Shown here: piece by piece, positions 16,778 through 25,300 of the stretch
Layout: the number at the start of each line of letters is the position of its first letter
How positions within the stretch are numbered: the first letter of the stretch is position 1
Assembly (NCBI RefSeq): GCF_004349055.1
Contig: NZ_SMKX01000047.1
Coordinates: 1 to 52,580, forward strand
Source of the DNA: Kribbella antibiotica
Lineage (GTDB): Bacteria; Actinomycetota; Actinomycetes; Propionibacteriales; Kribbellaceae
Direction of reading: 5' to 3'
DNA length: 52,580 bases
Program-made: the position numbers and the translations under genes
Notes under the pieces: model-generated
Database searches by the model: none
Seen by the model: the letters and a program-made list of their open reading frames with translations, nothing else
What the model was told of the DNA's origin: nothing

Positions 16778-17874
16778 GCGACCGCCTCCTGTCGCGGCGC
16801 TTGCAGGGCAGCGCCGTCGGAGGCCGCGAACAAGTGCAGCCGCTGCGGATTGAACCCGACGTACACCGGCGCATCATGCCCAAGGCGGAACGGCGTCGGC
16901 ACCCGAGCCTTGACCAGCTCCCCTTCGATCCGCACCGTGACCAGTACGTCGGGCCCGAGCGGCTCCGAGACGAATACTCGCCCCTGGCGGTATCCGGCAA
17001 CCGGGGTCGGCGACAACGACACGTCCTCCGGGCGAACCCCGAGCACCACCTCAGCGTCGGCGGGTTGGTCGCCGTACAGGGTGATCTCTTGCGTGAGTGC
17101 GTCGCTGCGGAACATCCGCACGCCATCGACATCGGCGAGCCGGCCGCTGACGAAGTTCATCGGCGGTGAGCCCATGAACGACGCGACGAACCGGTTCGCC
17201 GGCCGCTCGTAGATCTCCTCCGGTGTCGCGCACTGCTGGATGATGCCGTCGCGCATCACCGCGATCCGGTCGGACATTGTCATCGCCTCGACCTGATCGT
17301 GCGTCACGTAAATGAACGTCCGCGCCACATCAACATGCAGCCGCTTGATCTCCGCACGCATCAGTACCCGGAGCTGCGCATCCAAGTTCGACAGCGGCTC
17401 ATCCAGCAGATAGGCCCCCGCGTCGCGCACGATCGCCCGGCCGAGTGCGACCCGCTGCCGCTGCCCACCGGACAACTCACGCGGCTTCCGATCGAGCAGA
17501 TCCTCGATATCGAGCGTCCGCGCAGCCTGCAGCACCTGCTCATCGATCGTTGCCTTGGGCACCCGCATCATCTTCAGCGCGAACCCGATGTTCTGCCGCA
17601 CCGTCTTGTGCGGATAGAGCGCATAGCTCTGGAACACCATCGCGACATCGCGCTTGTTCGCCGGCAACCAGCTGACCGGCTTCCCGTCGAAGTAGACGTT
17701 GCCGCTGTTCGCGCGCTCCAGCCCACAGATCATCCGCAGCGTCGTCGACTTCCCACAGCCCGACGGACCGACCAGCGTCAGGAACTCCTGGTCCCGGATC
17801 GTCAGGTTCAGATCGTCGACGACCAGCTTGCTGCCGAACGACTTGGTGATGCCTTCGAGTCGTACCTCTGCCAT
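16774..17874 (-). CDS. Sugar ABC transporter ATPase (UgpC/MsmK/MalK type)
   Basis: 366 residues. Walker A GPSGCGKST, signature LSGGQRQRVALGRA, Walker B YLLDEPLSNLD, switch His in THDQVEAMTMSDR. A C-terminal ~130-residue OB-like regulatory domain follows (GVRPEDVSLS region), as in MalK. It energises the two permeases encoded just upstream. Related ATPases of the MsmK kind can serve several importers, so it may also power the importer at 28.7-31.6 kb, which has no ATPase of its own. Confidence 0.93.
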   Translation of the reverse strand: MAEVRLEGITKSFGSKLVVDDLNLTIRDQEFLTLVGPSGCGKSTTLRMICGLERANSGNVYFDGKPVSWLPANKRDVAMVFQSYALYPHKTVRQNIGFALKMMRVPKATIDEQVLQAARTLDIEDLLDRKPRELSGGQRQRVALGRAIVRDAGAYLLDEPLSNLDAQLRVLMRAEIKRLHVDVARTFIYVTHDQVEAMTMSDRIAVMRDGIIQQCATPEEIYERPANRFVASFMGSPPMNFVSGRLADVDGVRMFRSDALTQEITLYGDQPADAEVVLGVRPEDVSLSPTPVAGYRQGRVFVSEPLGPDVLVTVRIEGELVKARVPTPFRLGHDAPVYVGFNPQRLHLFAASDGAALQAPRQEAVA

Positions 17875-17878
17875 CGTC

Positions 17879-18772
17879 TCAGCCCTTCACAGATCCGGCG
17901 GCCATTCCCTGAACCAGCTTTCGCTGGAAGAGAAGCGCCAGTACGAGTGGTGGGACGACCGCGAGCACTCCGGCTGCGGCCATCACGGTGAACTGCGTGT
18001 TGAAGTCGGTGGCGAAGTTCGCCGCCACCACCGGAATCGTCTTCGCGGCCTTGGTACTGGTCAGGAACAGCGCGAACATGAACTCGTTCCACGCCGTCAT
18101 GAACGCGAACACCGCCGCCGCCACCAGCCCCGGCGCCGCGACCGGCAGGAACACCGACCACATCGTCCGGAACCAGCCGCACCGATCCACCCGAGCCGCT
18201 TCCTCGAGCTCCCGCGGTACCGACCGGAAGAAGTCCTTGAGGATCCAGATCGTGATCGGCAACGCGAACGTCGTGTACGACAGGATCAGCGCCAGATACG
18301 TATCGAGCAGCCCGAACTGCCGCATCAGCAGGTAGAACGGGATGATGATCGCGATCCCCGGCACCATCCGCGTCAGCAGATACAGCACCAGCAGCACCTG
18401 ACTGCCCTTGAACTTCAGCCGACTGAACGAGTACGCCGCAAACGTCGCCAGCACCAGATTCAGTACGGCGGTCGCTGACGCCACGACGAGGCTGTTCCGC
18501 AGCGAGTACGGCGTCTCCGACACCGCGCGCCCACCGACGAGTTCCTGGGCCGAGTTCGGATTCACGAACCCGAGGTAGTTCTCCAACGTCGGATTCACCG
18601 GCACCCAGTGCGGTGGCACCGACAGCGCATCAGCCTCGTGCATGAAGCTCATCGCCACAATCCAGTAGAACGGCAACACCAGATACAACCCGAACGCGAT
18701 CGCCAGCACATACAGCGCGATCTTCTTCCACGGAATGCGATACCTCAACGGAACCTGCACCACAGTGCTCAT
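17879..18772 (-). CDS. Carbohydrate ABC permease (MalG/CUT1 family)
   Basis: 297 residues from ATG 18772, whose ATGA overlaps the stop of the upstream permease; an open frame further upstream (to 19324) lies inside that permease gene and is ignored. Six membrane segments are expected, the first at IALYVLAIAFGLYLVLPFYW. The ATPase-docking EAA loop is [18 protein letters not shown]. With the MalF-like partner it forms the channel for the sugar delivered by the lipoprotein encoded upstream. Confidence 0.9.
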   Translation of the reverse strand: MSTVVQVPLRYRIPWKKIALYVLAIAFGLYLVLPFYWIVAMSFMHEADALSVPPHWVPVNPTLENYLGFVNPNSAQELVGGRAVSETPYSLRNSLVVASATAVLNLVLATFAAYSFSRLKFKGSQVLLVLYLLTRMVPGIAIIIPFYLLMRQFGLLDTYLALILSYTTFALPITIWILKDFFRSVPRELEEAARVDRCGWFRTMWSVFLPVAAPGLVAAAVFAFMTAWNEFMFALFLTSTKAAKTIPVVAANFATDFNTQFTVMAAAGVLAVVPPLVLALLFQRKLVQGMAAGSVKG

Positions 18773-19674
18773 ACTTCGAAGTTCCCCTTTCGGTACAGCA
18801 GGCCGATGTAGCCGACCGAGATGATCAGGGTGATCGCGGTGATGACCCATGCGTAGGCGCTGCCGAGGCCGAAATCGGTGAACGTCAGCACCGTCTGTAC
18901 GTCGAGGAGGGCGATCGTGGTCGTGGCATCGCCCGGACCGCCACCGGTGAGGACGTAGATCGTGTCGAAGGCGCGGAAGGCGTTCATCGTTTCCAGGATC
19001 AGGACGATGAGCAGCGGATGGAGGAGCCACGGGACGGTCACCTGGGTGAACCGTCGGAAGGCGCCGGCGCGGTCGACGGTGGCAGCGTCGTACAGCTCCG
19101 AAGGGATGGTCGAGAGACCGGCCAGGAGGATGATCACCGAGAACGGGAGGGTGTTCCAGACCTGCGCCAACGCCGTGAAGAGGAAGGCGCCAGTACTGGA
19201 GGTCAGCCAGGCTTGGTAGCTGTCGATCAGGCCTAGCTGAAGCATTAGTCCATTGAGCGCGCCGGTCTTCGCGTCGAAGATCGTGCGCCACATCAGGCCG
19301 TTCACCACGCCGGGCATTGCCCAAGGCAACAAAGCGAGACTGAGCAACAGACCACGGCCGCGGAACCGTTCGTTCAGGACCAAGGCCAGGATGAGCGCCA
19401 GGACGACGGTCAGGCCGAGGACGACCACCACGAACACCGCGGAGACCTTCAGCGCCGACAGGAATGCATCGTCGCTGAACAGGGCCTTGTAGTTGTCGAG
19501 GCCGATGAACCGCTTGGCTTTAGGGCGCTTCAGGTTGTTGCGCTGCAGGCTGACGTAGAACGAGTAGCCGATCGGGTAGGCGACCAGCAGGGTGATCACC
19601 GTGATGGCCGGGGCGTTCAGGGCCCAGGCCTTCGCGGTGTCGCCGAGCGGCCGGCGTTCGGTCAGGACACTCAC
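18769..19674 (-). CDS. Carbohydrate ABC permease (MalF/CUT1 family)
   Basis: 301 residues, a standard length for the short MalF type. Membrane segments begin at APAITVITLLVAYPIGYSFY, and the EAA loop is ELYDAATVDRAGAFRRF. It starts one base after the solute-binding gene stop and overlaps the next permease by four bases. It is one half of the membrane channel of this importer. Confidence 0.9.
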   Translation of the reverse strand: MSVLTERRPLGDTAKAWALNAPAITVITLLVAYPIGYSFYVSLQRNNLKRPKAKRFIGLDNYKALFSDDAFLSALKVSAVFVVVVLGLTVVLALILALVLNERFRGRGLLLSLALLPWAMPGVVNGLMWRTIFDAKTGALNGLMLQLGLIDSYQAWLTSSTGAFLFTALAQVWNTLPFSVIILLAGLSTIPSELYDAATVDRAGAFRRFTQVTVPWLLHPLLIVLILETMNAFRAFDTIYVLTGGGPGDATTTIALLDVQTVLTFTDFGLGSAYAWVITAITLIISVGYIGLLYRKGNFEV

Positions 19675-19675
19675 G

Positions 19676-21001
19676 TCAGGAGTACTTCTTCTTGAGGGTC
19701 TCGGCGCTCTGCGCGAGGCTCGCCACCGCGGCGGACGGCTGCACCTGGTTGCTCAGGACGCCCTGGACCACCTTGTGCATCTCGGTCTCGAACTCGGTGT
19801 ACCAGGCAACGCCGAGCACGTTGCGAGGCCGGGCGATCTCAGCCAGGTGGGCGTAGATCGCCGGGTCGGCGAACTTCTTCAAGGAGGCGAGGACGTCCGC
19901 GTCCTTGGCCATTGCCTTGTACGCGAAGCCCAGTCCGCGTTCCTGGAACCAGAACTTCGCCGTGTTCGGCTGCTTGTTCGCGTCGAGCCCACCGAGGTAG
20001 GTGAGCAGCTTGAACGCGTCGTCCTTGACCTCGGTGTCCTTGGCCAGGCCGTACATCCGGGTGTTGCTGATGGTCCCGTGCACCTTGCCGTCCAGGCTCG
20101 GGACGAGCGCCATCTTCATCTTGCCGGCCGCCTTGGACTTCGAGGCATCGTTGTAGTCGCGCAGCGCATACCGCGCGCCGATCGTGAAGGCGTACCGGTT
20201 GGCCTTCATCGCGTTGTCGACCGGCACCGGCAGTAGCTGCAGCGAGGCCGGGTCGAGCACCTTCGACTTGTTCGCCGCGTTCTGCAGCCAGGTGAGGACG
20301 TCCTTCGTCACCGTGTCGGTGGTGTTCATGATCGGCGCCTGCTGGTTGTCGAACAGGTCACCGCCGCTGGCAAACACCAGGCCCCACACCCACGCCCACC
20401 AGGTGTCGGACAGCTGGGCCGGCAAGCCGATCGGGTGCTCGAGCAGGCCCATGCTCTTGATCTTGGCGGCCTGAGACTCGAGCTCCTCCAGGCTGGCGGG
20501 CGGTTTGCTGAAACCGGCCTTGGAGAGGATTTCCGCGTTGTAGATAAGACAGTTCGAGTCGGTGTAGTACGGCAGGCCGTAGCGCTTGCCCTGGTACGTC
20601 ATCGCCTCCGCGTTACCGGGGAAGATCGACGAATACACCTCGTCCACCCCGGGCAGGCCGTCGATCGGCTGCAGGTACTCGCCTTCGACCCAGGCGGCGA
20701 GCGAGTCGTCGTACACGTAGAGGGCGTCCGGGCCGCCGCCACCGGTGAACTCGGCAACGACCTTCTGGACGTACTGCGCGCTGGTGATCGGCGTGTAGTT
20801 CACCTTGATGTTGCTGGCCTGTGTGAACTTGTCGAGGTTCTGCTGGACCAGAGTCGCTTCGTAGTCCCAGCCCTCGAACTTCACGCTGCCATCCCCGGCT
20901 GCGGGCTTGCCGTTCGAGCAGGCGGCCAGTAGGCCGGGCGTGGCCGTAGCGGTCAGGCCGAGGCCGGCGAGCTTCAGGACCTGGCGGCGGTTGAACTCCA
21001 T
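19676..21001 (-). CDS. Extracellular sugar-binding lipoprotein of ABC importer
   Basis: 441 residues, SBP family 1. The N-terminus MEFNRRQVLKLAGLGLTA shows a twin-arginine-like signal and ends in the lipobox LLAAC, so it is lipid-anchored outside the membrane, probably exported folded by Tat. GAAGGGA about 8 bases upstream supports the ATG at 21001. The gene begins inside the last 28 bases of the regulator gene. It captures the unknown sugar for the MalF/MalG-like pair downstream. Confidence 0.92.
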   Translation of the reverse strand: MEFNRRQVLKLAGLGLTATATPGLLAACSNGKPAAGDGSVKFEGWDYEATLVQQNLDKFTQASNIKVNYTPITSAQYVQKVVAEFTGGGGPDALYVYDDSLAAWVEGEYLQPIDGLPGVDEVYSSIFPGNAEAMTYQGKRYGLPYYTDSNCLIYNAEILSKAGFSKPPASLEELESQAAKIKSMGLLEHPIGLPAQLSDTWWAWVWGLVFASGGDLFDNQQAPIMNTTDTVTKDVLTWLQNAANKSKVLDPASLQLLPVPVDNAMKANRYAFTIGARYALRDYNDASKSKAAGKMKMALVPSLDGKVHGTISNTRMYGLAKDTEVKDDAFKLLTYLGGLDANKQPNTAKFWFQERGLGFAYKAMAKDADVLASLKKFADPAIYAHLAEIARPRNVLGVAWYTEFETEMHKVVQGVLSNQVQPSAAVASLAQSAETLKKKYS

Positions 21002-22320
21002 GATGTGGTTCCCTTCGCTAATGCGTGGGCGATGCGAAGCCGATAAAGACGTGTGGGACGTCCTTTGGGATGGTGCTGGGCAGTTCCCTCGTCGCTGACC
21101 AGGCCGCCGGCGTCGAGGGTGCGGATCAGGCGGCGACCGCTTTGATCCGTGATACCGAGCCGGTCGGCGAGCTCTCCAGGCGAGATCGCGCGGCCTTCCA
21201 GCTCGTGGTCCAGGGCCGCCAGCCGCGACACGGTGGCTGCGCTGAGGCCAACGGACTTTGCGAGCAGTTCGACGTGTTCGCCGTGCTCGCGGTAGGAGAA
21301 GCTGAGTGCCTCGCGGTCAGAGGTGGTCAACGGCCCCATCGGCCCGATGATCACTCCGCTGTCCTCGATCAGGTAGGCACACGGCTCGTTCTCCTGCTCG
21401 GCCCGCGCCGCGGCCTGCTCGGCGAGCAGCACACAACTACGGGCGGAGACGCCGACCCCGAAACCGGCCGAGACCTGCGCACCGAGCGCCGTACCGGCTT
21501 CGGCGAGAGCCGGTACGGCGACCCAGTTGCGGGTCACGCGCTCGAACAAGGCCTTGTGGGCAAAGACAACGACGCCGCGGCGACCGCGGTCCTCGATCCA
21601 GGCCCCGGCGAATTCGGGGGTGTTGAGCAACAAGTTCATCAGCCCGACCCGGGCGCGTTCTTCGTCGGCCGACTGCGAGATCAGGAAGACGCCGGCGGCG
21701 AAGCGTTGCGCGCTTGCCCGGTCCGACTCGATGCGCAAGGCAAGCTCATGCAGCTCGGTGCGGATCGTCGCCGGGACCGGCATCCCGCTCATGATCCCGA
21801 TGGCGGCGTCGGCCAGTTGCTCACGCACCGCGGCGCGCACGCTGATCACGTAACCACGATCACCGAAGCTCCGGTACGCCGTACGGTGGAAGTCGAGGAT
21901 GTCTTCGACGGACTGGGTCGGCGAGTACGGCAGCGACGCGATCTGGTCCCGGTCGAGCTCCAGGGCACTCGCCACCGCGTCGACGGCCTCGGCCGGGAAG
22001 GTGTCGATGCTGACCGGCAGCCGGCCCCAACCGCGCTGTTGTGCGCGGTAGAGGGCGAGCGTCAGGTCAAGGGCAGACGGCCGGACCACGCCTACTGGCA
22101 GGCCTGGCGGGAGCAGTTCGCGACTAGCCGTATACGGGACCGGGCCAGCTAGGAAGCCGTCGAGCCGAGTCGTGCTGAGGAACTCGGCGACCTTGTCGCG
22201 GACGTTCTCCTCGTGGTCGTAGCTGACCCACTCCAGGTCGACGCCGCGCAACGTACTGGCCGCCTCGCGGAACAGCACGCCGTGCGTCTCGTGGGTCACG
22301 ACGCCGATCACGATGGACAA
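20974..22320 (-). CDS. Unusual transcriptional regulator of the sugar cluster
   Basis: 448 residues from TTG 22320, chosen because AAAGGAG sits five bases upstream; ATG 22353 (459 residues) is in frame but lies close to a -10-like TAAATA at 22360-22355. Residues ~1-180 look like an alpha/beta ligand-sensing domain (SIVIGVVTHETHG start), the middle third resembles the degenerate GGDEF-like fold of PucR/CdaR regulators, and the C-terminus has two HTH-like stretches (VGLSAATVSRLAALD and ELADRLGITDQSGRRLIRTL). I do not recognise a named family. It is co-oriented with and overlaps the importer operon it presumably controls. Confidence 0.72.
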   Translation of the reverse strand: MSIVIGVVTHETHGVLFREAASTLRGVDLEWVSYDHEENVRDKVAEFLSTTRLDGFLAGPVPYTASRELLPPGLPVGVVRPSALDLTLALYRAQQRGWGRLPVSIDTFPAEAVDAVASALELDRDQIASLPYSPTQSVEDILDFHRTAYRSFGDRGYVISVRAAVREQLADAAIGIMSGMPVPATIRTELHELALRIESDRASAQRFAAGVFLISQSADEERARVGLMNLLLNTPEFAGAWIEDRGRRGVVVFAHKALFERVTRNWVAVPALAEAGTALGAQVSAGFGVGVSARSCVLLAEQAAARAEQENEPCAYLIEDSGVIIGPMGPLTTSDREALSFSYREHGEHVELLAKSVGLSAATVSRLAALDHELEGRAISPGELADRLGITDQSGRRLIRTLDAGGLVSDEGTAQHHPKGRPTRLYRLRIAHALAKGTTSWSSTAARS

Positions 22321-22360
22321 CTGCACTCCTTTACGCTCTATGTTCGACAGCATCTATTTA

Positions 22361-22373
22361 CGAACTACGTTCG
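22361..22373. promoter_or_regulatory. Short palindrome upstream of the sugar-cluster regulator
   Basis: CGAACTACGTTCG is an inverted repeat with 5-base arms around TAC. It sits next to the -10-like TAAATA (22360-22355, minus strand) and about 40 bases from TTG 22320. The position fits an autoregulatory site, but a palindrome this short could be chance. Confidence 0.35.
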
Positions 22374-22517
22374 GAAGTGACTCGTAAGTCCGATGCGGAC
22401 CAACGTCCACCCTCGGGCTATGTCAGGTCAAGGGATGGGAGCAAAGAAAATCTGCTGGTAACACGGGTTGGGGTTAAACGAGTCGCGTGGGTGGCGAGCG
22501 CCGGATACGGTCGCCGG

Positions 22518-23312
22518 GTGGATGTCGAACCGGCGGTAGCAGTGGCCAAGGCGATCGCGTCGGCGGCGGACGCGATCGTGCTCAACGCATCGAACAAGGT
22601 GATCCTGCGGCTGCTGCCGAACGACGTCGTCGCGCGGGTGGCGTTGGCGGATGAGCACGGGTTCGAGCAGGAACTGGAGCTCGGTCGGCATTTGGCTGAA
22701 GGTGGGTATCCGGCGGTCGCGCCGGCCGATCCGAAGGTCTACGAGCAGGACGGCATCTCGGTCAGCTTCTGGCGGTACTACGAACCACAGGCGCCGATCC
22801 CGCCGGCCGAGTTCGCTGCGGCGCTGCAGCGACTCCACGAGGGGATGCGGGAGGTCGACGTACCGACCCCGCATTTCATGGATCGGGTGGTGGAAGCCAC
22901 GTATGTGCTGGCGAATCCGGCCCTCTCACCAGAGGCGACCGAGGCCGATCGGGACCTTGTGGTCACGACGCTGACCAGGGCCAGCCGAGCAGTCTTGGAT
23001 GCGGGTGCCCCCGAGCAACTGCTGCACGGTGAACCGCACCCGGGGAACCTGCTGAGTACGACGGATGGACCGCTGTTCATCGACTGGGAGACGGTGTGCC
23101 GCGGGCCGGTCGAGTTCGACATCGCGCATGCGCCGGAAGAGATCGCCGCGCACTATCCGGGCATCGATCCGGAACTGGTGCGGCAATGCCGACTGCTCAT
23201 GCTGGCGATCGTCATCGCCTGGCGCTGGGAGCTTGGCGATCAACTCCCCAACGGCAACGCCCAGCGTGCCGAATTCACCGCGAAACTGCGCGCTGAGCTC
23301 AGCGGGAATTAG
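22518..23312 (+). CDS. Aminoglycoside-phosphotransferase-fold kinase
   Basis: 264 residues from GTG 22518. The frame is open back to 22377, but the upstream stretch is less G+C-rich and does not look coding, so the longer starts are disfavoured. The catalytic loop is LLHGEPHPGNLL (HGxxHxxN) and the metal-binding motif is LFIDWETVCRGPVEFD, both typical of APH/choline-kinase-like enzymes. The substrate may be an antibiotic, a sugar or a metabolite; sequence alone does not tell. The TAG stop uses the TA end of the palindromic element that follows. Confidence 0.82.
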   Translation: MDVEPAVAVAKAIASAADAIVLNASNKVILRLLPNDVVARVALADEHGFEQELELGRHLAEGGYPAVAPADPKVYEQDGISVSFWRYYEPQAPIPPAEFAAALQRLHEGMREVDVPTPHFMDRVVEATYVLANPALSPEATEADRDLVVTTLTRASRAVLDAGAPEQLLHGEPHPGNLLSTTDGPLFIDWETVCRGPVEFDIAHAPEEIAAHYPGIDPELVRQCRLLMLAIVIAWRWELGDQLPNGNAQRAEFTAKLRAELSGN

Positions 23313-23477
23313 GGCGTGTCTCTTAAGTCCGCGCCGTAGCGAGCATGTGCTCGGTGCGGTGCATCGGTGCGCTGGAGGGAAGGCCTCGATGCTTTTCCAT
23401 CGTGGCCTTCCCTCCAGTGCGGCGAGGTGCCGTGCCGGGTGCAGCGCAGTAGGCGGGGGCTTAAGAGACGCGCCCTA
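23310..23477. repeat. TA-bounded 168-bp palindromic element (MITE-like) between convergent genes
   Basis: The left end AGGGCGTGTCTCTTAAG (23311-23327) pairs with the right end CTTAAGAGACGCGCCCT (23460-23476) at 16 of 17 positions, and TA stands at both borders. The middle is a separate strong hairpin, and the rest is also partly self-complementary. No coding frame is carried. The left border supplies the TAG stop of the phosphotransferase gene, and the right border supplies the TAG stop of dusB on the other strand. TA-bounded, protein-free palindromes of this size resemble MITEs of Tc1/mariner/IS630-like elements; the parent element is not in the window. Confidence 0.65.
23372..23417. terminator. 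Bidirectional hairpin terminator candidate
   Basis: 20-base arms (CTGGAGGGAAGGCCTCGATG at 23372-23391 and its complement at 23398-23417, one mismatch) enclose the loop CTTTTC. It stands midway between the convergent phosphotransferase and dusB genes, so it could stop transcription from both sides. There is no U-tract directly after either arm. Confidence 0.6.
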
Positions 23478-24596
23478 GCCGCCGGAGACGCCGATTTCGG
23501 CGTCGGCGAGGTCCTCGGTGAGACCGTCGGTGTTGTCCAGCCAGCCGTGCGGGAGGATGACGCGCTCGCGGGGACTGCCTTGGCGGCCGCGCGGAGCACC
23601 CAGCTCACCGGTCGGGAAGGGGACGGTCGGGTCGAGCTGGCTGAGGAGCTCTTCCAGGCTGGCCAGGTTTTCGACCATGCCGAGGGCGGCGCGGAGCTCG
23701 CCGCCGGCCGGGAAACCCTTCAGGTACCAGGTGACGTGCTTGCGGAAGTCGCGGAGACCGCGCTGCTCCCCCATCAGCTCGGCCAGCAACTGACCGTGCC
23801 GGCGCATGACGGCCGCGACCTCACCGAGCGTCGGCAGGTTGAGCGCGTCACCGCCGTCGAAGGCCACCGCGAGATCGCGGAACAACCACGGCCGTCCGAG
23901 GCAGCCGCGGCCGACGATCACACCGGCGCAGCCCGTCTCAGCGACCATGCGGAGCGCGTCACCGGCCTCCCAGATGTCACCGTTGCCGAGGATCGGAATG
24001 TTCACGTGCTCGACCAGTTCGGCGATCTTCGTCCAGTCCGCCTGGCCCGAGTACGCCTGCGCGACCGTCCGCCCGTGCAGCCCGATCGCGGCCACGCCCG
24101 ACTCCTCCGCGATCCGGCCGGCGTCGAGATAGGTCTGGTGCTCGAGGTCGATCCCGATCCGGGTCTTCATCGTGACCGGAATCCCGTACGGCGCAGCCGC
24201 CTGCACGGCCGACTTCAGGATCGCGCCGAGCAGATTGCGCTTCCACGGCAGCGCCCCGCCGCCACCCTTGCGGGTCACCTTCGGGACCGGACACCCGAAA
24301 TTCAGGTCCACGTGAGCGACGCCGTACTGGTCGCAGAGCAGCTGGACGGCCTTGCCGATGTAGACCGGATCGACGCCGTACAGCTGGACCGAGCGGACCG
24401 TCTCGCGGTCGTCGAACGTGAGCATGTCGAGCGACTTCTGGTCGCCCTCGACGATGCCGCGCGAGGTGATCATCTCGCAGACGTACAGCCCGGCGCCCTG
24501 CTCAGCACACAACCGCCGGTACGCCGCATTGGTGATGCCGGCCATAGGCGCGAGCACCACTGGGGTATCGATGGTCAGATTGCCGAGCTTGAGCAT
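23475..24596 (-). CDS. dusB: tRNA-dihydrouridine synthase (DusB type)
   Basis: 373 residues. FMN-dependent reduction of tRNA uridines to dihydrouridine in the cytosol. The N-terminal TIM-barrel signature is VVLAPMAGITNAAYRRL; the catalytic Cys is in DLNFGCPVPKVTRKGGG; FMN/phosphate-binding segments GNGDIWEAGDAL and GVIVGRGCLGRPW are present. The last ~40 residues (GAPRGRQGSPRERV) are a lineage-specific tail, and the stop codon lies at the border of the palindromic element, so the tail may have been altered by its insertion. It lies 3 bases after the DUF4333 gene stop, near glyS, as is common in actinomycetes. Confidence 0.92.
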   Translation of the reverse strand: MLKLGNLTIDTPVVLAPMAGITNAAYRRLCAEQGAGLYVCEMITSRGIVEGDQKSLDMLTFDDRETVRSVQLYGVDPVYIGKAVQLLCDQYGVAHVDLNFGCPVPKVTRKGGGGALPWKRNLLGAILKSAVQAAAPYGIPVTMKTRIGIDLEHQTYLDAGRIAEESGVAAIGLHGRTVAQAYSGQADWTKIAELVEHVNIPILGNGDIWEAGDALRMVAETGCAGVIVGRGCLGRPWLFRDLAVAFDGGDALNLPTLGEVAAVMRRHGQLLAELMGEQRGLRDFRKHVTWYLKGFPAGGELRAALGMVENLASLEELLSQLDPTVPFPTGELGAPRGRQGSPRERVILPHGWLDNTDGLTEDLADAEIGVSGG

Positions 24597-24599
24597 TTA

Positions 24600-25283
24600 T
24601 CAGGCCTTTGCGACGAGGATCTTGCCGTCGCCGGAGATTCGAGCGTTATGGGGAACGACCGCGTTGGCGGTTGTGGTGACATCACAGCGGATGCCGTCAC
24701 CTGTCGATGGTACGACGGCGACCAAGTCCATGGTGCAGGTGATCTTCGAAGCGTCCGGCACCGCGCGGACAACCGCGTCGACGACCTTTTCCTTGACCAC
24801 GGCAACTTGTTCGGACGTGAACTTGTACGACGCGTTGTACGGCTGGGCGTCGACCGTCAACGTGCCGGTGAGCGACTTCCCGGCGTACGTGACTGTGCAC
24901 TTCAGGGTGTGCTTGCCGGGCTTGTCGGCGTCGTTGAGGCCCGGGCAGTTGACCGTCGTCTTGGCGGCCTTGCCTGCCGTGACCTGGGTCTGCTTGGCGA
25001 TCGCGAAGCGGATCCGGTTGGCCAGCGGCGCGTCGTCGGCGGGTGCGCCCGTGACGACCGGGGTCGGGAACGGCTTGGCCGGCTGCGGGATCGGCTTCAG
25101 CGTCGGGGTCGACGCGGTGGGGATCGGCGCGGTGGACGGGCCGGAGCTAGTGCTGTTGTTCGGTGCTGACGGGCCCGACTGGGGGTCCGTGTCCGAGCAC
25201 GCGGTCAGCAAGAAGACAGCCAGCGCCGAGACTCCGAAGACGGCCAGGCCGAAACGTACTCGTTCACCCGTCAGCAATTTCAT
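24600..25283 (-). CDS. DUF4333-domain lipoprotein
   Basis: 227 residues. The signal sequence ends in the lipobox LLTAC. A Ser/Pro/Thr-rich linker (residues ~35-75) leads to two related beta-rich domains, the first with VNCPGLNDADKPGKHTLKC and the second with ITCTMDLVAVVPSTGDGIRC. The spaced cysteine pairs match DUF4333, a domain common in actinobacterial exported proteins and of unknown function. It lies between glyS and dusB and is probably co-transcribed with them. Confidence 0.8.
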   Translation of the reverse strand: MKLLTGERVRFGLAVFGVSALAVFLLTACSDTDPQSGPSAPNNSTSSGPSTAPIPTASTPTLKPIPQPAKPFPTPVVTGAPADDAPLANRIRFAIAKQTQVTAGKAAKTTVNCPGLNDADKPGKHTLKCTVTYAGKSLTGTLTVDAQPYNASYKFTSEQVAVVKEKVVDAVVRAVPDASKITCTMDLVAVVPSTGDGIRCDVTTTANAVVPHNARISGDGKILVAKA

Positions 25284-25300
25284 GTCAGAACTCTCGCATG

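Noticed and set aside
22377..22517. N-terminal extension of the phosphotransferase-fold protein
   Set aside because: Less G+C-rich, non-coding-looking sequence before GTG 22518; likely leader or promoter.
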